This document shows positions 41,718-52,269 of a DNA stretch of 64,000 bases, in pieces. Made by a program: the position numbers and the translations under genes. The notes under the pieces are model-generated. The model was given only the letters and a program-made list of their open reading frames with translations. It did not search any database and was not told the origin of the DNA. The number at the start of each line of letters is the position of its first letter. The first letter of the stretch is position 1. The stretch spans positions 97,311-161,310 of the forward strand of contig NW_005194698.1 of the NCBI RefSeq assembly GCF_000372725.1, read 5' to 3'. Source of the stretch: Emiliania huxleyi CCMP1516. Its lineage: Eukaryota > Haptophyta > Isochrysidales > Noelaerhabdaceae.

Positions 41718-43149
41718 CCCCCTTCGACGACGCGGGCCGCCGTGCCCTCGTTCGCCTCTGTGGCCGCTCGCAGCGGACGGGAGGGCAGGGCTCCTGTCTC
41801 CGCCTCCGCCTCCGCCTCCGCCTCCGCCTCCGCCTCCGCCTCCGCCTCGTCGGCGGGCCCCGCTCGCAGCTGCGGGCGTCAGGCGTCGGACGCCTCGTGC
41901 CACACCTCGAGCTCCTCCTCCAAAAAGCTCTCGATTTGGTTCCAGCGGCCAGCGGAGTCGGAGTGCGCGCGGGTGCCCAGGTGGGGAGTGCGGCTGACTG
42001 GCGCCTGCGACACGCATCATCGCCGCCTGCGAACCTTCTCGGAACCTGCTCGGACCCCCTCCCGTAGGCGCCGTCGACACACACCCTCGCGTCTCGGAGG
42101 CGCTTGCCGGGGCAGGGACCGCCGTCGGCAAGGCGAGGACTCTTCTCGGAAGCTCCTCGGAACCTTCCTGCAGGTGCTGCCGGGCGGGCTCGCCGAGGGA
42201 AGGCTCCGCGCCGCAGACACGGTCCTCGCGCCTCTGGACGGCCACGCGTACCCCCCGGGGCACGTGTGTCCACGACGCGTCCACGGCACCCCCCCCCCCC
42301 CCCACCAGGTCCTCGCCGTCAACGGTACGCCCGTGTGGGGCCACAAGGCGGCGACCGAGGCAGCGAGCGGCGAGGCGAGGGGCTCGCCCCCCGGAGCGCC
42401 CCTCCCCGCCTGAGCCTTCGCGGATGCCCCTTCTCCAGGCGCTGCGCGATGCGTGTGGCCTCATCGAGGTCGAGGTCTTGCGGGGCGCAGATTTGGCCGG
42501 CAGAGGGGCGCGAGGCGCGGGAGGAGGGGGAACCGCGGGCCCCGCCGGGACGGAGCCGCCGCCTCGCACCGCCTCCTCCACCGCCTCCGCCGCGCCGCGC
42601 CCCTTTATTCCCAGCGACGCTGGCACGATCATAGCTCGGCTCGAAGCGCTCGAGGAGTACGTTGAGTCGAGCGGAGGGGCGGCCGGCGGGCGGGCGGCGA
42701 GCGGGGGCATCTTTGGGCGGGTCGTCGCCGTCGAGGGTGCCGTGCAGGCGCTTCTCGAGACGCGCGGCGTCACCCCCTCCGCCGCAGCCTCCGCCTCCCA
42801 CCCGCCCGCGCAGCTGCCGGAGAAGGTTGCACGGCTAGAGCAGCTCCTCGCGGCGCACACTGTTCCCGCCACGGCGCCCGCCTCCGCCGCTGCAGCCGCC
42901 GCAGCTACCCCCGTCGCCGTTGCCTCCACCGCCGTCGCCGCCGCCGCCGAGAAGGAGCTGCCGCTGCTGGTCAAGGTGGAGACGATCCGCTCGGCGCTCT
43001 CCCTCCCGAAAGGGACGCTGGTCGCGATGCTCCAGGCCGCGCACAACACCCTCTCTCTCGAACCCGACGGCGGGCTCCTCAGCCAAGCCAACCGGCTGCT
43101 GCGAGTCCTGCACGAGGCTGGCCGCCTCCCCCCCCTCTCGTCTGCGTGA
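40419..43149 (+). CDS. LSD1-type zinc finger, IQ and PDZ-like protein, multi-exon
   Basis: An LSD1-like finger lies near residues 24-52 (GCFGCHTTLVVPSGAPSVVC then GRCGAYNQV). A Met/Pro-rich stretch, an IQ-like motif (AATRIQRRWR), a charged helical segment (EKADKAQEKAQRKE) and an Ala run of about 21 residues follow. A PDZ-like domain is then assembled across introns: VLPGGLAEGRLRAADT (42174-42221), VLAVNGTPVWGHKAATE (42309-42359) and ALRDACGLIEVEVLRG (from 42439). The last exon runs to 43149 with coiled-coil segments. Two introns are clear: 42222-42308 (GT-AG) and 42360-42438 (GC-AG), both with duplicated boundaries. The junctions between about 41990 and 42173 are unresolved. The finger suggests a regulator or scaffold. 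Confidence 0.65.
41655..41717 (+). repeat. (GCA)n trinucleotide run encoding polyalanine
   Basis: About 21 GCA units in the coding frame of the LSD1-finger gene, followed at 41797-41850 by (TCCGCC)n encoding Ser-Ala repeats. Such runs are prone to length change. Confidence 0.9.
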
Positions 43150-44929
43150 GCCGCCACGGCTTGCGTGTTTAGATTTTTTCTCTTTCAAATCAAAGGCACG
43201 TGTTCAAACGAGAGAGAGATAGAGAGCATAGAGAGCCGTCGAGTGTCAGGAACTTACGCGTTAGAGGGAGCGGACCGTGAGTTGAGGAAATCGGAGGACG
43301 CGACCCACTTCGCCACAGACGGTCCCGCGCCTCGCCGCTATGACGGCGACACGGCCGCAGCTCGTGTGCGTGTCGCCGTCTTTGTCCGGAGTGAATACTC
43401 CAACGCGCTCGTCGGTGACGGTGTCCTCCAACCTGCGCCGCGCTCGGCGAACCTCGACAGCGCTTTCGGTGGCATGCAGCTCTTTGCGCCTGAAGCTTGG
43501 AGAGCAGCTCCTCTGCTGCTCACACACTCTGCACAGTTGCCACAGCTGTGACAGCGATGGGCTCGCCCTCACTGGCCCTCAGTCACTTGTGCTGCGGCTC
43601 GTTGTGTGAGCGACACTGCTCGGCGACTGCCGGCACACTGTGAGACCATGGGTGTGAGGTTAAACCACGCTACCAGCGCTTGGTCACATCGGCCCCGAGG
43701 TCAGATCCTTCTACTCTGTTGATGACAACACTTGTCTACTCGCTGGAGCCGAGCAGGAGGGCCCGGCGCACAACCCCTGGTCAACTCAGGGTCCACACCC
43801 CGTACGGCTCTAAGTCTAACGCTTAAAAACGGTAAAGACACCTCAGAACTGCGGTGAGATGCAGATGGCCCCACCCCGATAACATATCACCTCGGCCGAT
43901 ACTTGTCGCTGGAAGGTGCTATACAGCGCCCCGTGGTATATCACTTGGGGGTGATACCATATCGGCGCCGCTACCAAGTACCATAACGCCTGGTGGTGCT
44001 ACATATCGGTCAGTGCTACCCATATCGCTGCGGGGGCGATCTGAGCCCCGCCTGGTGTCGAGGTGTCGAGGCCCGGTGTCGAGGGTGTCGAGCTGCTGTC
44101 GAGGGATAGAGGTGTCGAGGCCTGTTGAGGCTGTCGAGGCCTGTCGAGGCCTGTCGAGGCCTGTCGAGGCCTGTCGAGGCTGGTACCACGCTTGTCCATC
44201 CGTACGCTGGTACCACGCCCAGCAAAACGCTGTTCCTTAGTTGCAGCCTCTCAGTTGCACCCCTGTTGATGTAGCACAACCTGTGAGCACAACCAGTATA
44301 CTCTGTGGGCATTTGAGGACATCAAGCTCACTAGTGCCAGGAGTCATTGCCACTGCACAAGGTGCTGTGCAGGCGCAGCACCTAAGGCTACAGCACACCC
44401 CATATGCAGCAGCGTCGCCGGTGCAACTGACCACAACGCTCATGGCACAGGCTGGTGCCATGAGTCAGTGGACATTGCCACTGCACAAAGGTGCTGTCCA
44501 GCAGCTAAGGGCTACAGTACCCCATCGCAGCAGCGTCGCCGCCGCTGCCAGCGTCGCCGTTGCAGCGTCGCCAGTGCACGAAGCGCAATGGACCGCAGGT
44601 CCGCACTCATGGCACAAGCTCACTGGTGTGAGGATTCATTGCCGCTGTACAAGGTGCTGTGCAGCACCTGAGGGCTACCTGAGTACTGCCATGATTGCTA
44701 GTACATCAACAGGGGTGCAACTGAGCCGCAACTTGAGCTAGAACTTGAGAGGCTGCAACTGAGGGATGAAAGTACTGCCAGCCAAGTTTGATCGCTGCTG
44801 CAACCCTGATTTTCTAACTCTGTGACTCCAAATGGGTCTACGTCTCTGCTGTGTTATGATCATCAGAGGTGTCGAGGTGGTGTCGAGCGGTGTCGAGGTG
44901 GTGTCGAGGGGTGTCGAGCGGAGGTGCGG
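43150..44929. repeat. Gene-poor stretch with CTGTCGAGG and GCAGCGTCGCC repeats
   Basis: Tandem TGTCGAGGCC phrases occur at 44057-44181 and again at 44868-44925. Diverged duplicate blocks around 44340-44670 share CATTGCCACTGCACAA and GCAGCAGCGTCGCC. Several CATATC/GGTATAT near-palindromes lie at 43870-44030. No gene was identified. Confidence 0.65.
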
Positions 44930-45275
44930 CAGATGTTGCAGTCGGCAGAGGCAGAGGAGGGGGAGGGACCAGCCAGTTACACTGATGGGGAGGGTGAGGA
45001 GGGAGAGGAGATCGACTCTGACGGCGCGCCTGCCCCTCTGCCAACCGCCCCTCTACCACCAGCCGATCAGCCGCCCCTCGGCCCAGTATCGCTGGCGAGC
45101 GCCAACTTCGACACTGGCAGACCGGAGGTCCCCGAGTCCACCATCGGCGGTGAGTCGACGTGCATCATCTGCTTCACTCGGCCGAAATCGCACGTTGCGA
45201 TCCCGTGCGGCCATCGATCTGTGCGCTTGCGACGTGTGCTCCGCAAGGCCAGCCCCGTCGCTCTCCCGGCCGTGA
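44930..45275 (+). pseudogene. RING-finger gene fragment, frameshifted
   Basis: An acidic stretch (EGEGPASYTDGEGEEGEE) is followed by STCIICFTRPKSHVAIPCGH in one frame. The expected continuation LCACDVCSAR is in another frame a few bases later, so the C3HC4 finger is broken near 45220. Beyond it the sequence is a GC-rich duplicate block. It resembles the C-terminal RING of membrane-type E3 ligases, but no membrane segment is present. Confidence 0.55.
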
Positions 45276-45812
45276 CCCGAGTCTCGGTCGAGTATACAGG
45301 CGGCGCCGAGCGGCGAAGCTGGGTCCACCGACGCGAGCTGCGCGGTGGCAGTCGCGACGGGGGACGCAGCCGGCGGCGGCTCTCGGCGGCGTCTCGGCGG
45401 CGTCTCGGCGGCGTGCAGCGCCGTGGTAGGTCGCCGGCGGCCGTCAACCAGCCCCGTCGCTCTCCCGGCCGTGACCCGAGTCTCGGTCGAATATGCAGGC
45501 GGCGCCTCTCTCCGCCAGCGCCGCTCCGCCGGCGCCCCCCCTAGGTGCGGGGCGAGCGCGCCGCGCGGGCCAGGCCGCCGTGTTGCGCAGCGGCGTCTTA
45601 TTGCGCGCGCATGACGCGCTGGCGCGAGTCGCCCCTCCGGGCTGCTGGTCGTGCGTCGCGTGCGTCGAACGGCGCTCGCCCACCTTTTCGGTCCCTGCGG
45701 CGCGTATCCCCGCCGGCGCCGCCCAGCGGCGGGCTCCGTAGGCGCAGCATGAGCGCGCCGCGCGGGCCAGGCCGCCGTGCTGCGCAGCGGCGTCTTATTG
45801 CGCGCGCATGGC
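45250..45812. repeat. Two pairs of direct duplicates
   Basis: CCCCGTCGCTCTCCCGGCCG with its flanks occurs at about 45253-45310 and 45451-45508. GCGCGCCGCGCGGGCCAGGC through CTTATTGCGCGCGCATG occurs at about 45557-45612 and 45754-45809. Frames open through this GC-rich block look spurious. Confidence 0.8.
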
Positions 45813-45840
45813 GCGAGTCCCGTCCCGGTACGACCTGACG

Positions 45841-45895
45841 CACTATCGACGAGCCACTATCAATCATGATAGTGGGAAGTGGCTCGTCGATAGTG
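45841..45895. repeat. 18-bp inverted repeat hairpin
   Basis: CACTATCGACGAGCCACT (45841-45858) is exactly inverted at 45878-45895, with a 19-base loop that itself contains a weaker inverted repeat. It could be a transposon end or a terminator-like structure. No gene is tied to it. Confidence 0.85.
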
Positions 45896-46117
45896 TCTTG
45901 CCCGAGTGTTTCAACACTCCATCACTTACTCGGTCGCCACCGCCCGCGACGCCCCAGTTGTCCCAGCCGCTCGGTTTGGGATACGGTTGATCCGACACTG
46001 GCATCGGCCATCGCGGCAAACCGGCGTTCCGGCGCGCGACTTTCTTCTTTTGGCCGAAAGGCTAGTTCCATTTCACTGTGGCACAGCTCGCGTTACAAAA
46101 CCTTGATTTTGACCATT

Positions 46118-46534
46118 GCGCGAAAAAGGTACATCTCGGTGCCTTCCAGAGGCAGCTGCGACCCCGCCGAGTGGNNNNNNNNNNNNNNNNNNNNNNNNNN
46201 NNNNNNNNNNNNNNNNNNNNNNNNNNNNNNNNNNNNNNNNNNNNNNNNNNNNNNNNNNNNNNNNNNNNNNNNNNCCTTGAGTGACCGGGAGAGCGGGTTC
46301 ACCCAGGCAATGAAACTGCAAATTTTACCCCCACATTGGTGGAGCTATACGTGCGAAGTAGGTGGGTAGTTACCATAGAGTAGAGACAGGCTGGGTCGGG
46401 ACACCCCAGAGGTAGGGGTGACCACTGTGAAGAGCAGGTACGGTACACCAGGTGGTCACGGAGCCTTACAGTCCACTCGGCTGGGTCGCAGCTGCCTCTG
46501 CGCGTCCTGTGGATGTACCTTTGTCGCGCGCCGG
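46118..46534. repeat. Inverted repeat flanking the second gap
   Basis: Positions 46118-46174 (GGTACATC...CAGAGGCAGCTGCGACCC..CCGAGTGG) are inverted at 46477-46534 with a few differences. The gap lies between the arms. The region 46360-46980 contains a weak frame with SRRKAYEGWWNHMSRLL that I cannot assign. Confidence 0.75.
46175..46274. other. Assembly gap (100 N)
   Basis: A run of 100 N directly after the left arm of the inverted repeat. Sequence across it should not be assumed continuous. Confidence 0.98.
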
Positions 46535-47290
46535 AGATGACTCGACGCCGCTGAGATCGGAGATTCAAGCTCTGACAGGTCGCACGTCGCTCCTTTGACG
46601 CCGACGTGACTCACCCGTGCAGATCACATCAGGACACGGTCTCGACGCGCTCGGTACGACGCCTGCGACCCGTCTTGGGTCAAGTGGCACGACGCTCATC
46701 GCGCCTACCAGCGCTGCCGTACAGGTTGCCACGACGAGGTCGAGCACGCTTCTATACGCTCGCCCAGCCTCCCTTTCCATCCCATTAGGCAGCATGGGAA
46801 CGGTGGCGAGCAGACGCAAAGCCTACGAGGGGTGGTGGAACCACATGTCGCGGCTACTGCCGGCTCGACCCCACGATAGCCTCCGGAGGCTGACTTTGCG
46901 GCACCATCATCGGACGATGTCGACGAGTTGGGTCGCGCTCGCGGTAGCCAGGTAGCCCCCCATACTAGTAGCACCGGCCATGGCCGCAGGAAGCTCGGGG
47001 GAGGGCGCTGGGAGCAACACGGAGCTCCGTTGGACGCGTTTTCAAGATTAGCGTGTCAGAGTGAATTGGAACTAGCCAAATGAGACATCGAACACTACAC
47101 CCGGTGGCCGGTCCGGAATATCTCCAAGGATTGCGCGCACCCAATTTTCACCCTTCAGGAAGCGTCTCCCGCGAGAACGCGCTGCCGCCGCAGATTCAGT
47201 AAACGGGGGGGGGGGAGGGGTGTGCCCGCTGTCGAAGAGCCCGCTGTCGAAGAGTGAGCTCGGCGCGCCCCGCCTTGAGAATCACCAAAT

Positions 47291-49552
47291 ATGGAGCCGC
47301 CAGTTGCTCCGGACGAAGCGTGTCCTCCGGACCTGAATCGAGCAAAGCCGCCGCTCAAGGACCGACTGCCCCTTGCCTGGCTTGTCCTCCTTCTCGCTGG
47401 GCTGCTCGGCTGTGTCAGCGTCGTCGCCGGCGTCTGCGGATCGGGCAAGTGCCGTCGCAGCGACCACCCCCCGCCCCCACCGCCGCACCTCGTCATCGCA
47501 ACCTCCAGCCGCACCGGAGACGTGCTCTTTGCAACTACCTCGACCTTTTACTCGAGCATCGAAAGCCCAGAGGTCTTCAATGACTGGCACCCGAGATTCA
47601 GTGAGGACCTGCGGCGGCTGATCCAGCAGCAAACCGAGGTGGCACCCGAGGGCGTCGTAACACGGGTGGCGCAGGCATCGGTCAGGGTGGAGAGTGACAT
47701 CCTACTGACCTCGCTCGAGGACTGCGAGCAGGTCAGCGAATGGCTCGGCAGGCTTAAGGCCCAGGATATGACACGCCTTCTGTCATTGCCGGTGTCGAGG
47801 AAAGAATCCATCGATCCCTATTACGCCTGCCGACGGACCGCGTGGCCGCCACCCCCGTCTGCTCCGCCGTCGCCCAACCAACCACCTTCGCCGACGCCGC
47901 CACCCTCCTCGCCGCCGTCGCCGCCAGCGCCGCCCGGCTCTCCACCGTCACCGCCGTCGCCCCCCCATCCTCCAGAGCATCCGCCTGGTCCACCCGTCGC
48001 GCCGCCTCCCTCGTCGCCACCCCCTTTACTTCCGCCCCCTTCCTGTATGGAGCAGCTTCAGTCTAATCTCAGTGCCTATGACAGGGCACACATGGTCGAA
48101 AGTGCGGCCAGGGCCGCCGAAGAGGCGTATGAAGCAGCCGGGGACAAAGACAAGGCGGAGATGGCAAGGAACATCGCGATAGAGGCTAAAAATTTGGCCG
48201 ATCAGGTACAGAAGCCGAACAACAAGGCGGAAATAGCAAGGGCGACCATTAAGATTGCGACCGAGATCGCGCCAATCGTTTCAAACTTCCTGGTACCCGG
48301 GAGTGGAGAGCTCGTAAAAGCATTCGGCTCGGTCCTTGGCATTCTCTTTGAAGACCGTTCCACAACTCCCCAGCTCACAAGGGAAGACGTGGAGGCTGCC
48401 GTGCTTAGTGCTCTTTCCAGCTTCAACATAGATCAGGAGAAGTTCAAGTTTCGGTCCATCGCCGAGGTGCTCAACATAAAAATGATGGCCTACAACTACC
48501 ACCGAGAGATTGCGCTGACGCCAGAGCTATTTGGCGAAGGCTGGGGTTCGGTATTCGCGCTGGACCGCACTGAGTTGTCCGGCTATGGCACTCAGGTTGA
48601 ATCGGCCTGGCTGAGCATGGTTGGTGGAACGGGGTCATTCCTCTACACCACTTTTAAGCCGTTGAAGATGTTCGACGAGAAGTGCTACGATACCTGCAAC
48701 CCCGACAGAAGTAACGGAGGGTTCGCCATTGCTGATTCTTGCAAAGTCGACGCGGGCTTGAAAAGCAAGTTTGAACAGTTTTACGCGGCCGTGGTTGAAT
48801 ATCAGTATGTGACCGTACAGATGTCGATGCTCAACTCTGTCATCCAAGCCAACGCCCACTATCTCCAGCAGTGTGCGCCGTCTGCTTACGAGACGTACGA
48901 GTTCGCACTTGCCTCCTACTTTTTTGAGGTTGCTCCAGCAGTGTCCCGAGGAAGAAAAGTTGAAAGCACCCTCAGCCGACTCAAAGGGTGTTACGCATTG
49001 ACGGTGCCTGACGGGGGACCCGCGAATGCCAAGTGGGGCGATCGTACAGGGTGGTGGCCTTGGGAGCAGCACTGCAGCAACTCAGGGTCACATCCCGCGG
49101 ATATGGTTTGCAACTATGCGTACGCCAACGGAAAGTGCAGTGGTGCAGTGGGTAATCCCTGCGGGGATAACACGGTCAACGTCGATCCGAGTGGTACGTA
49201 TTCACACAATGATGCCGCGGAACGCCTAGCAGAAGGCTGCAGGAAAAACGAGCCCATGTTCGGCGTCGGCCACATTTGTTCAAAGGATAAAGACTACAAT
49301 CTTGGACAAGATCAATGTGCGAATCCAGCTCCACCTTCTGAATTCTCTCCCAAGATGGATTGCGGCAAGGACAACCTTAAGTTGGCATTCCCATCCGGTC
49401 TGTGTTTTTCCCCAACATCCTACCTTCTATACAACACCTGCGCCAGCCAAAACTACTGCGTCATTCCGAATGCAAAGGTGGCGAATGGCAACCGTGCCAA
49501 CGAACTCAAGCAATGCATCAAAATCTTTACCGAAGCGACGCAATGGCTGTAG
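47291..49552 (+). CDS. Membrane-anchored proline-rich protein of unknown function (753 aa)
   Basis: A short cytoplasmic N-terminus is followed by one membrane helix at about residues 27-49 (LAWLVLLLAGLLGCVSVVAG). Next come about 130 residues of mixed sequence and a long Pro/Ser linker near 187-255 (PPSPPAPPGSPPSPPSPP), like the hydroxyproline-rich linkers of algal wall proteins. A helical region follows (AHMVESAARAAEEAYEAAGD, KAEIARATIKIATEIAPI), then a Cys-rich C-terminal third with about twenty cysteines, probably disulphide-bonded outside the cell. The topology is probably type II. It is intronless, and the body is less GC-rich than neighbouring genes, which could reflect recent arrival. 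I recognise no family for the C-terminal domains. Confidence 0.72.
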   Translation: MEPPVAPDEACPPDLNRAKPPLKDRLPLAWLVLLLAGLLGCVSVVAGVCGSGKCRRSDHPPPPPPHLVIATSSRTGDVLFATTSTFYSSIESPEVFNDWHPRFSEDLRRLIQQQTEVAPEGVVTRVAQASVRVESDILLTSLEDCEQVSEWLGRLKAQDMTRLLSLPVSRKESIDPYYACRRTAWPPPPSAPPSPNQPPSPTPPPSSPPSPPAPPGSPPSPPSPPHPPEHPPGPPVAPPPSSPPPLLPPPSCMEQLQSNLSAYDRAHMVESAARAAEEAYEAAGDKDKAEMARNIAIEAKNLADQVQKPNNKAEIARATIKIATEIAPIVSNFLVPGSGELVKAFGSVLGILFEDRSTTPQLTREDVEAAVLSALSSFNIDQEKFKFRSIAEVLNIKMMAYNYHREIALTPELFGEGWGSVFALDRTELSGYGTQVESAWLSMVGGTGSFLYTTFKPLKMFDEKCYDTCNPDRSNGGFAIADSCKVDAGLKSKFEQFYAAVVEYQYVTVQMSMLNSVIQANAHYLQQCAPSAYETYEFALASYFFEVAPAVSRGRKVESTLSRLKGCYALTVPDGGPANAKWGDRTGWWPWEQHCSNSGSHPADMVCNYAYANGKCSGAVGNPCGDNTVNVDPSGTYSHNDAAERLAEGCRKNEPMFGVGHICSKDKDYNLGQDQCANPAPPSEFSPKMDCGKDNLKLAFPSGLCFSPTSYLLYNTCASQNYCVIPNAKVANGNRANELKQCIKIFTEATQWL

Positions 49553-49929
49553 AGTCAGCCCGAACATCCGCGAAGTTGGCCATCGCGACTTCGCGAGCGT
49601 CCTCGCGATCGGGAGTGAGCGGCGATAGAGCTATACAGATTGTGGCACGGCATCTTTCTGCCACGAGAGTAGCCACTCCCATAAGGAGGAGAGTCGTGTG
49701 CCGTCTTTCTTCAACTCTCGCTTCACCTTCAGTCCGAGAAAAAAGAAAAGAGCGTCATCGATGTCGCGGAAACGACCGTCGGTCGTGGGGTGTTGGGAGT
49801 TGGTTGCTTTCCCCAGGATTAGTCTTCTCTCAACCGCGGGCGGACGAACCTAGCTCCTAGGGTGGATGAGGTGGGGGAAAGGAAGACGCACGTTGCCAGG
49901 AGGGCCGCTGCGCCCCATCGCGTACATCA

Positions 49930-50537
49930 AGAGAGAGAGAGTACATCAAGCAGCTCGAGGACCTCCAGATCGCCAACAATGGGGAGCGCAGCTTCGAGCG
50001 GCGGCGTATTGCTGACTTGGAGGCGCAGATGCTGGCCGGAGATGTCTCGCAGCTGAGCCTGGAGGAAGCCCAAACTCTCGAAGAGCAGCGCAACAAGGCG
50101 CGACCAGCTCATCTTCCTGCGCAACGTCAACCTGTCTGACGGGGCCGAGGCCGACATGCACGCAACCCTCTTCACAGACACGATGCCTGAGGAGTTCGAC
50201 GAGGACGAGCTCTACTGCCACAAGACCCTCTCCCCTGGCACCTTTGCCGACCACGACGACTTGGTGACGCGCTGCTCCCTCTTCTGGTGGGAGGTTATCG
50301 CGTGCCAGTGCAAGGCCAAGGGCGATCCGCAGGCTTCCACCTCGTCTGCTGCCTCGACCTCGTCCTCCTCGCCGGCACCGAACGTGTCTCCAACCGAGCC
50401 GGTGGCCGACATCTGCACTACGCCGGGCTGTACGCTCGGAGAAGAAGAACCCGGCGGAGCAGGTCTGCTTCTACTGCAAGCAGGGGCGCACCGGCCACAT
50501 CGACGAGGCCATGGCGGGGTCCAGCAGCTCGCTTTGA
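49930..50537 (+). pseudogene. Broken coiled-coil/zinc-knuckle-like gene
   Basis: Three frames in succession read as one protein: EYIKQLEDLQIANNGERSFE...EEAQTLEEQRNKA, then DQLIFLRNVNLSDGAEADMH...WWEVIACQCKAKG...DICTTPGC, then EKKNPAEQVCFYCKQGRTGH ending at a stop near 50537. At least two single-base shifts separate them (near 50099 and 50440). The pieces align well enough end to end to suggest a recently disabled gene. Sequencing error would also explain the shifts. Confidence 0.55.
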
Positions 50538-50825
50538 GCCTTTCCTCTTCAACGAATGCAACTTCACGCTCCATCTCCATCCACGGTGGACCCTTTGCGG
50601 AGACTCGGTCGTGTGACCGTGTGTGTGACGCACCTTGGATTTAAAAACGGTGCACGGCCACTGCGCGTGTTTATCTTCTGTTACACGGCTCGAGATTTGG
50701 CTCTTGTTTTGCCTTTGCGGCGTGTTGGCTGTTACGACTTACACCTTTCCATTTGACCCGCGGGCGTCGCCGTCGGACAGACTCCACTTCGTATAGTAAA
50801 AAACGTAAAGTGCCCGCCGTTCTCC

Positions 50826-51674
50826 ATGGCGCGCGTAGCTATGACAGGGACCGCGGCCGCGGACCCGGCGGCGGACGGGGCTGGCGCGCAAGCGCCGGCC
50901 ACCGTCGTGCCGCCGGGGATGCGCAGCGGACGCTGGAATAGCTCCGATCGCGCGCAACTGGAGGACGCGGTGAGTGTCGCAAGGCTGTTCGGTGCGTCTT
51001 GTGTCAGGGTGATAAGGCCTGGCTACGCGACCATCGAGGTCGACCTGAAGCACGAGAAGGCCGCGGGCGACCGCGAGTCGGTGCAGGCGGCGGAGCGCTC
51101 GTACATCGAGCGCACCGCGCCGAAGAAGAAGGAGCCCACCAAGGAGCAGCTCGCGGCTCGAGCCGCGGCACGCAAGGCCAAGAAGGACCGGCAGAAGGCG
51201 CGCCGGGCGACGGAGGCTGGCGAGCGCGCCGCGAGCGAGGCCGAGCGCGCGGAGGCCCCGCGGGCGCAGCTGCGCGAGAACATCCAGTACGTGATGGCCG
51301 GGCTGCGGTCTGCAGCTGCGCAGGCGCGCAGCCAGGCCGGGTCCAAAATGGGGGTCGAATACTCGCTGCCCCCGGAGAGGGACGACGGGTATCGACGCGG
51401 CCCCAGCAAGGTGTACGCCACAGTTCCCCAGGGGACCGTGGCGACGACCGTCGCCTCGGACTGGCTCGCGAACGAGCTGGCCGAGCACGGAGAGATCGAT
51501 GCGGCATACCGCGACCGCATAGTCATGCACCTGATGACGGCCGCCGGCGCCTCGGCGCCGGCCGACGCCGTGTTCAGGTTCACGGCTGGCGACGCGATGC
51601 AGACCGAGGACGACGACGAGGACGCTGACCGCTCCGAGGATTATTCCGACGACGGGAGGGCGTCCGACTTGTAG
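50826..51674 (+). CDS. Hypothetical basic/acidic protein (282 aa)
   Basis: No family is recognised. The N-terminal part includes RWNSSDRAQLEDAVSVARLF. A long charged helix (EPTKEQLAARAAARKAKKDR) follows, then a central segment VYATVPQGTVATTVASDWLA, and an acidic tail (EDDDEDADRSEDYSDDG). The mix of basic helix and acidic tail suits a nuclear or nucleic-acid-associated protein, but this is only inference. The gene is intronless with a clear ATG and stop. The region 51675-52269 after it shows no gene. Confidence 0.6.
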   Translation: MARVAMTGTAAADPAADGAGAQAPATVVPPGMRSGRWNSSDRAQLEDAVSVARLFGASCVRVIRPGYATIEVDLKHEKAAGDRESVQAAERSYIERTAPKKKEPTKEQLAARAAARKAKKDRQKARRATEAGERAASEAERAEAPRAQLRENIQYVMAGLRSAAAQARSQAGSKMGVEYSLPPERDDGYRRGPSKVYATVPQGTVATTVASDWLANELAEHGEIDAAYRDRIVMHLMTAAGASAPADAVFRFTAGDAMQTEDDDEDADRSEDYSDDGRASDL

Positions 51675-52269
51675 CTGGCCTCACCCATATCTTACCCTCT
51701 GCCCCCCCCTCCTGCTACCCCCCAGGCTAGATGGTCACAGATAGCCCCACACAGCCCCTTACCCCTTCACCCTCGCCTCGCTGCTTGGTGTTTCTGAACA
51801 CGTAGACGACCACGCTGTGGGGGTTGTGTTATAGGAGTAGGAGTGGGGTGCAGGTTGAGCTCACCCACGGCACCGGGCCGGTGCTTGCACTTTGAATGCC
51901 GTGGGGCTCCTGCCCGTGTCCCGGGCGTGGAGATGCGAGGGTCGCCCCCCCTTGCCCCACCACTTTGTGTGTGTGGAGACGTTTACCTTACCTTACCTTA
52001 GTAAAAAACCGCACCGCCACCGGCCACCAGCCACGCTCTCTACGCCTGCCTGGATCATGTATTAGGATGCATCATGTTCATGTGTGTTATGTGATGCTGC
52101 ATCATGCATGGGATTCCATGTGACACCGCCGTGCCGAAAGCCAGCCACCGACCCCGTCTCCCTCCCCTCCCCGGCCCCCTCCCCCTCCCCTCCGTCTCCC
52201 GCCAGAGTGCCTCTCGGCGCCGGCCGCTCCGCCCCCCTCTCCCGCCGGGGCGCCGCCGCTCTGCCAGCC

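Noticed and set aside
40605-43157. An 850-residue minus-strand frame opposite the LSD1-finger gene
   Set aside because: It is the GC-rich antisense shadow. The plus strand has the zinc-finger and PDZ motifs and consistent splice sites.
43165-43609. Overlapping short frames after the LSD1-finger gene
   Set aside because: Frames are open on both strands with no motif; probably chance in GC-rich DNA.
46617-46955. A 112-residue frame with SRRKAYEGWWNHMSRLL, faintly like the N-terminal part of a tyrosine recombinase
   Set aside because: The match is one short phrase with no catalytic residues seen; not enough to call.
48000-48480. Helix-rich part of the 753-aa protein as a pore-forming domain
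   Set aside because: Only general helicity supports it; no family signature was seen.
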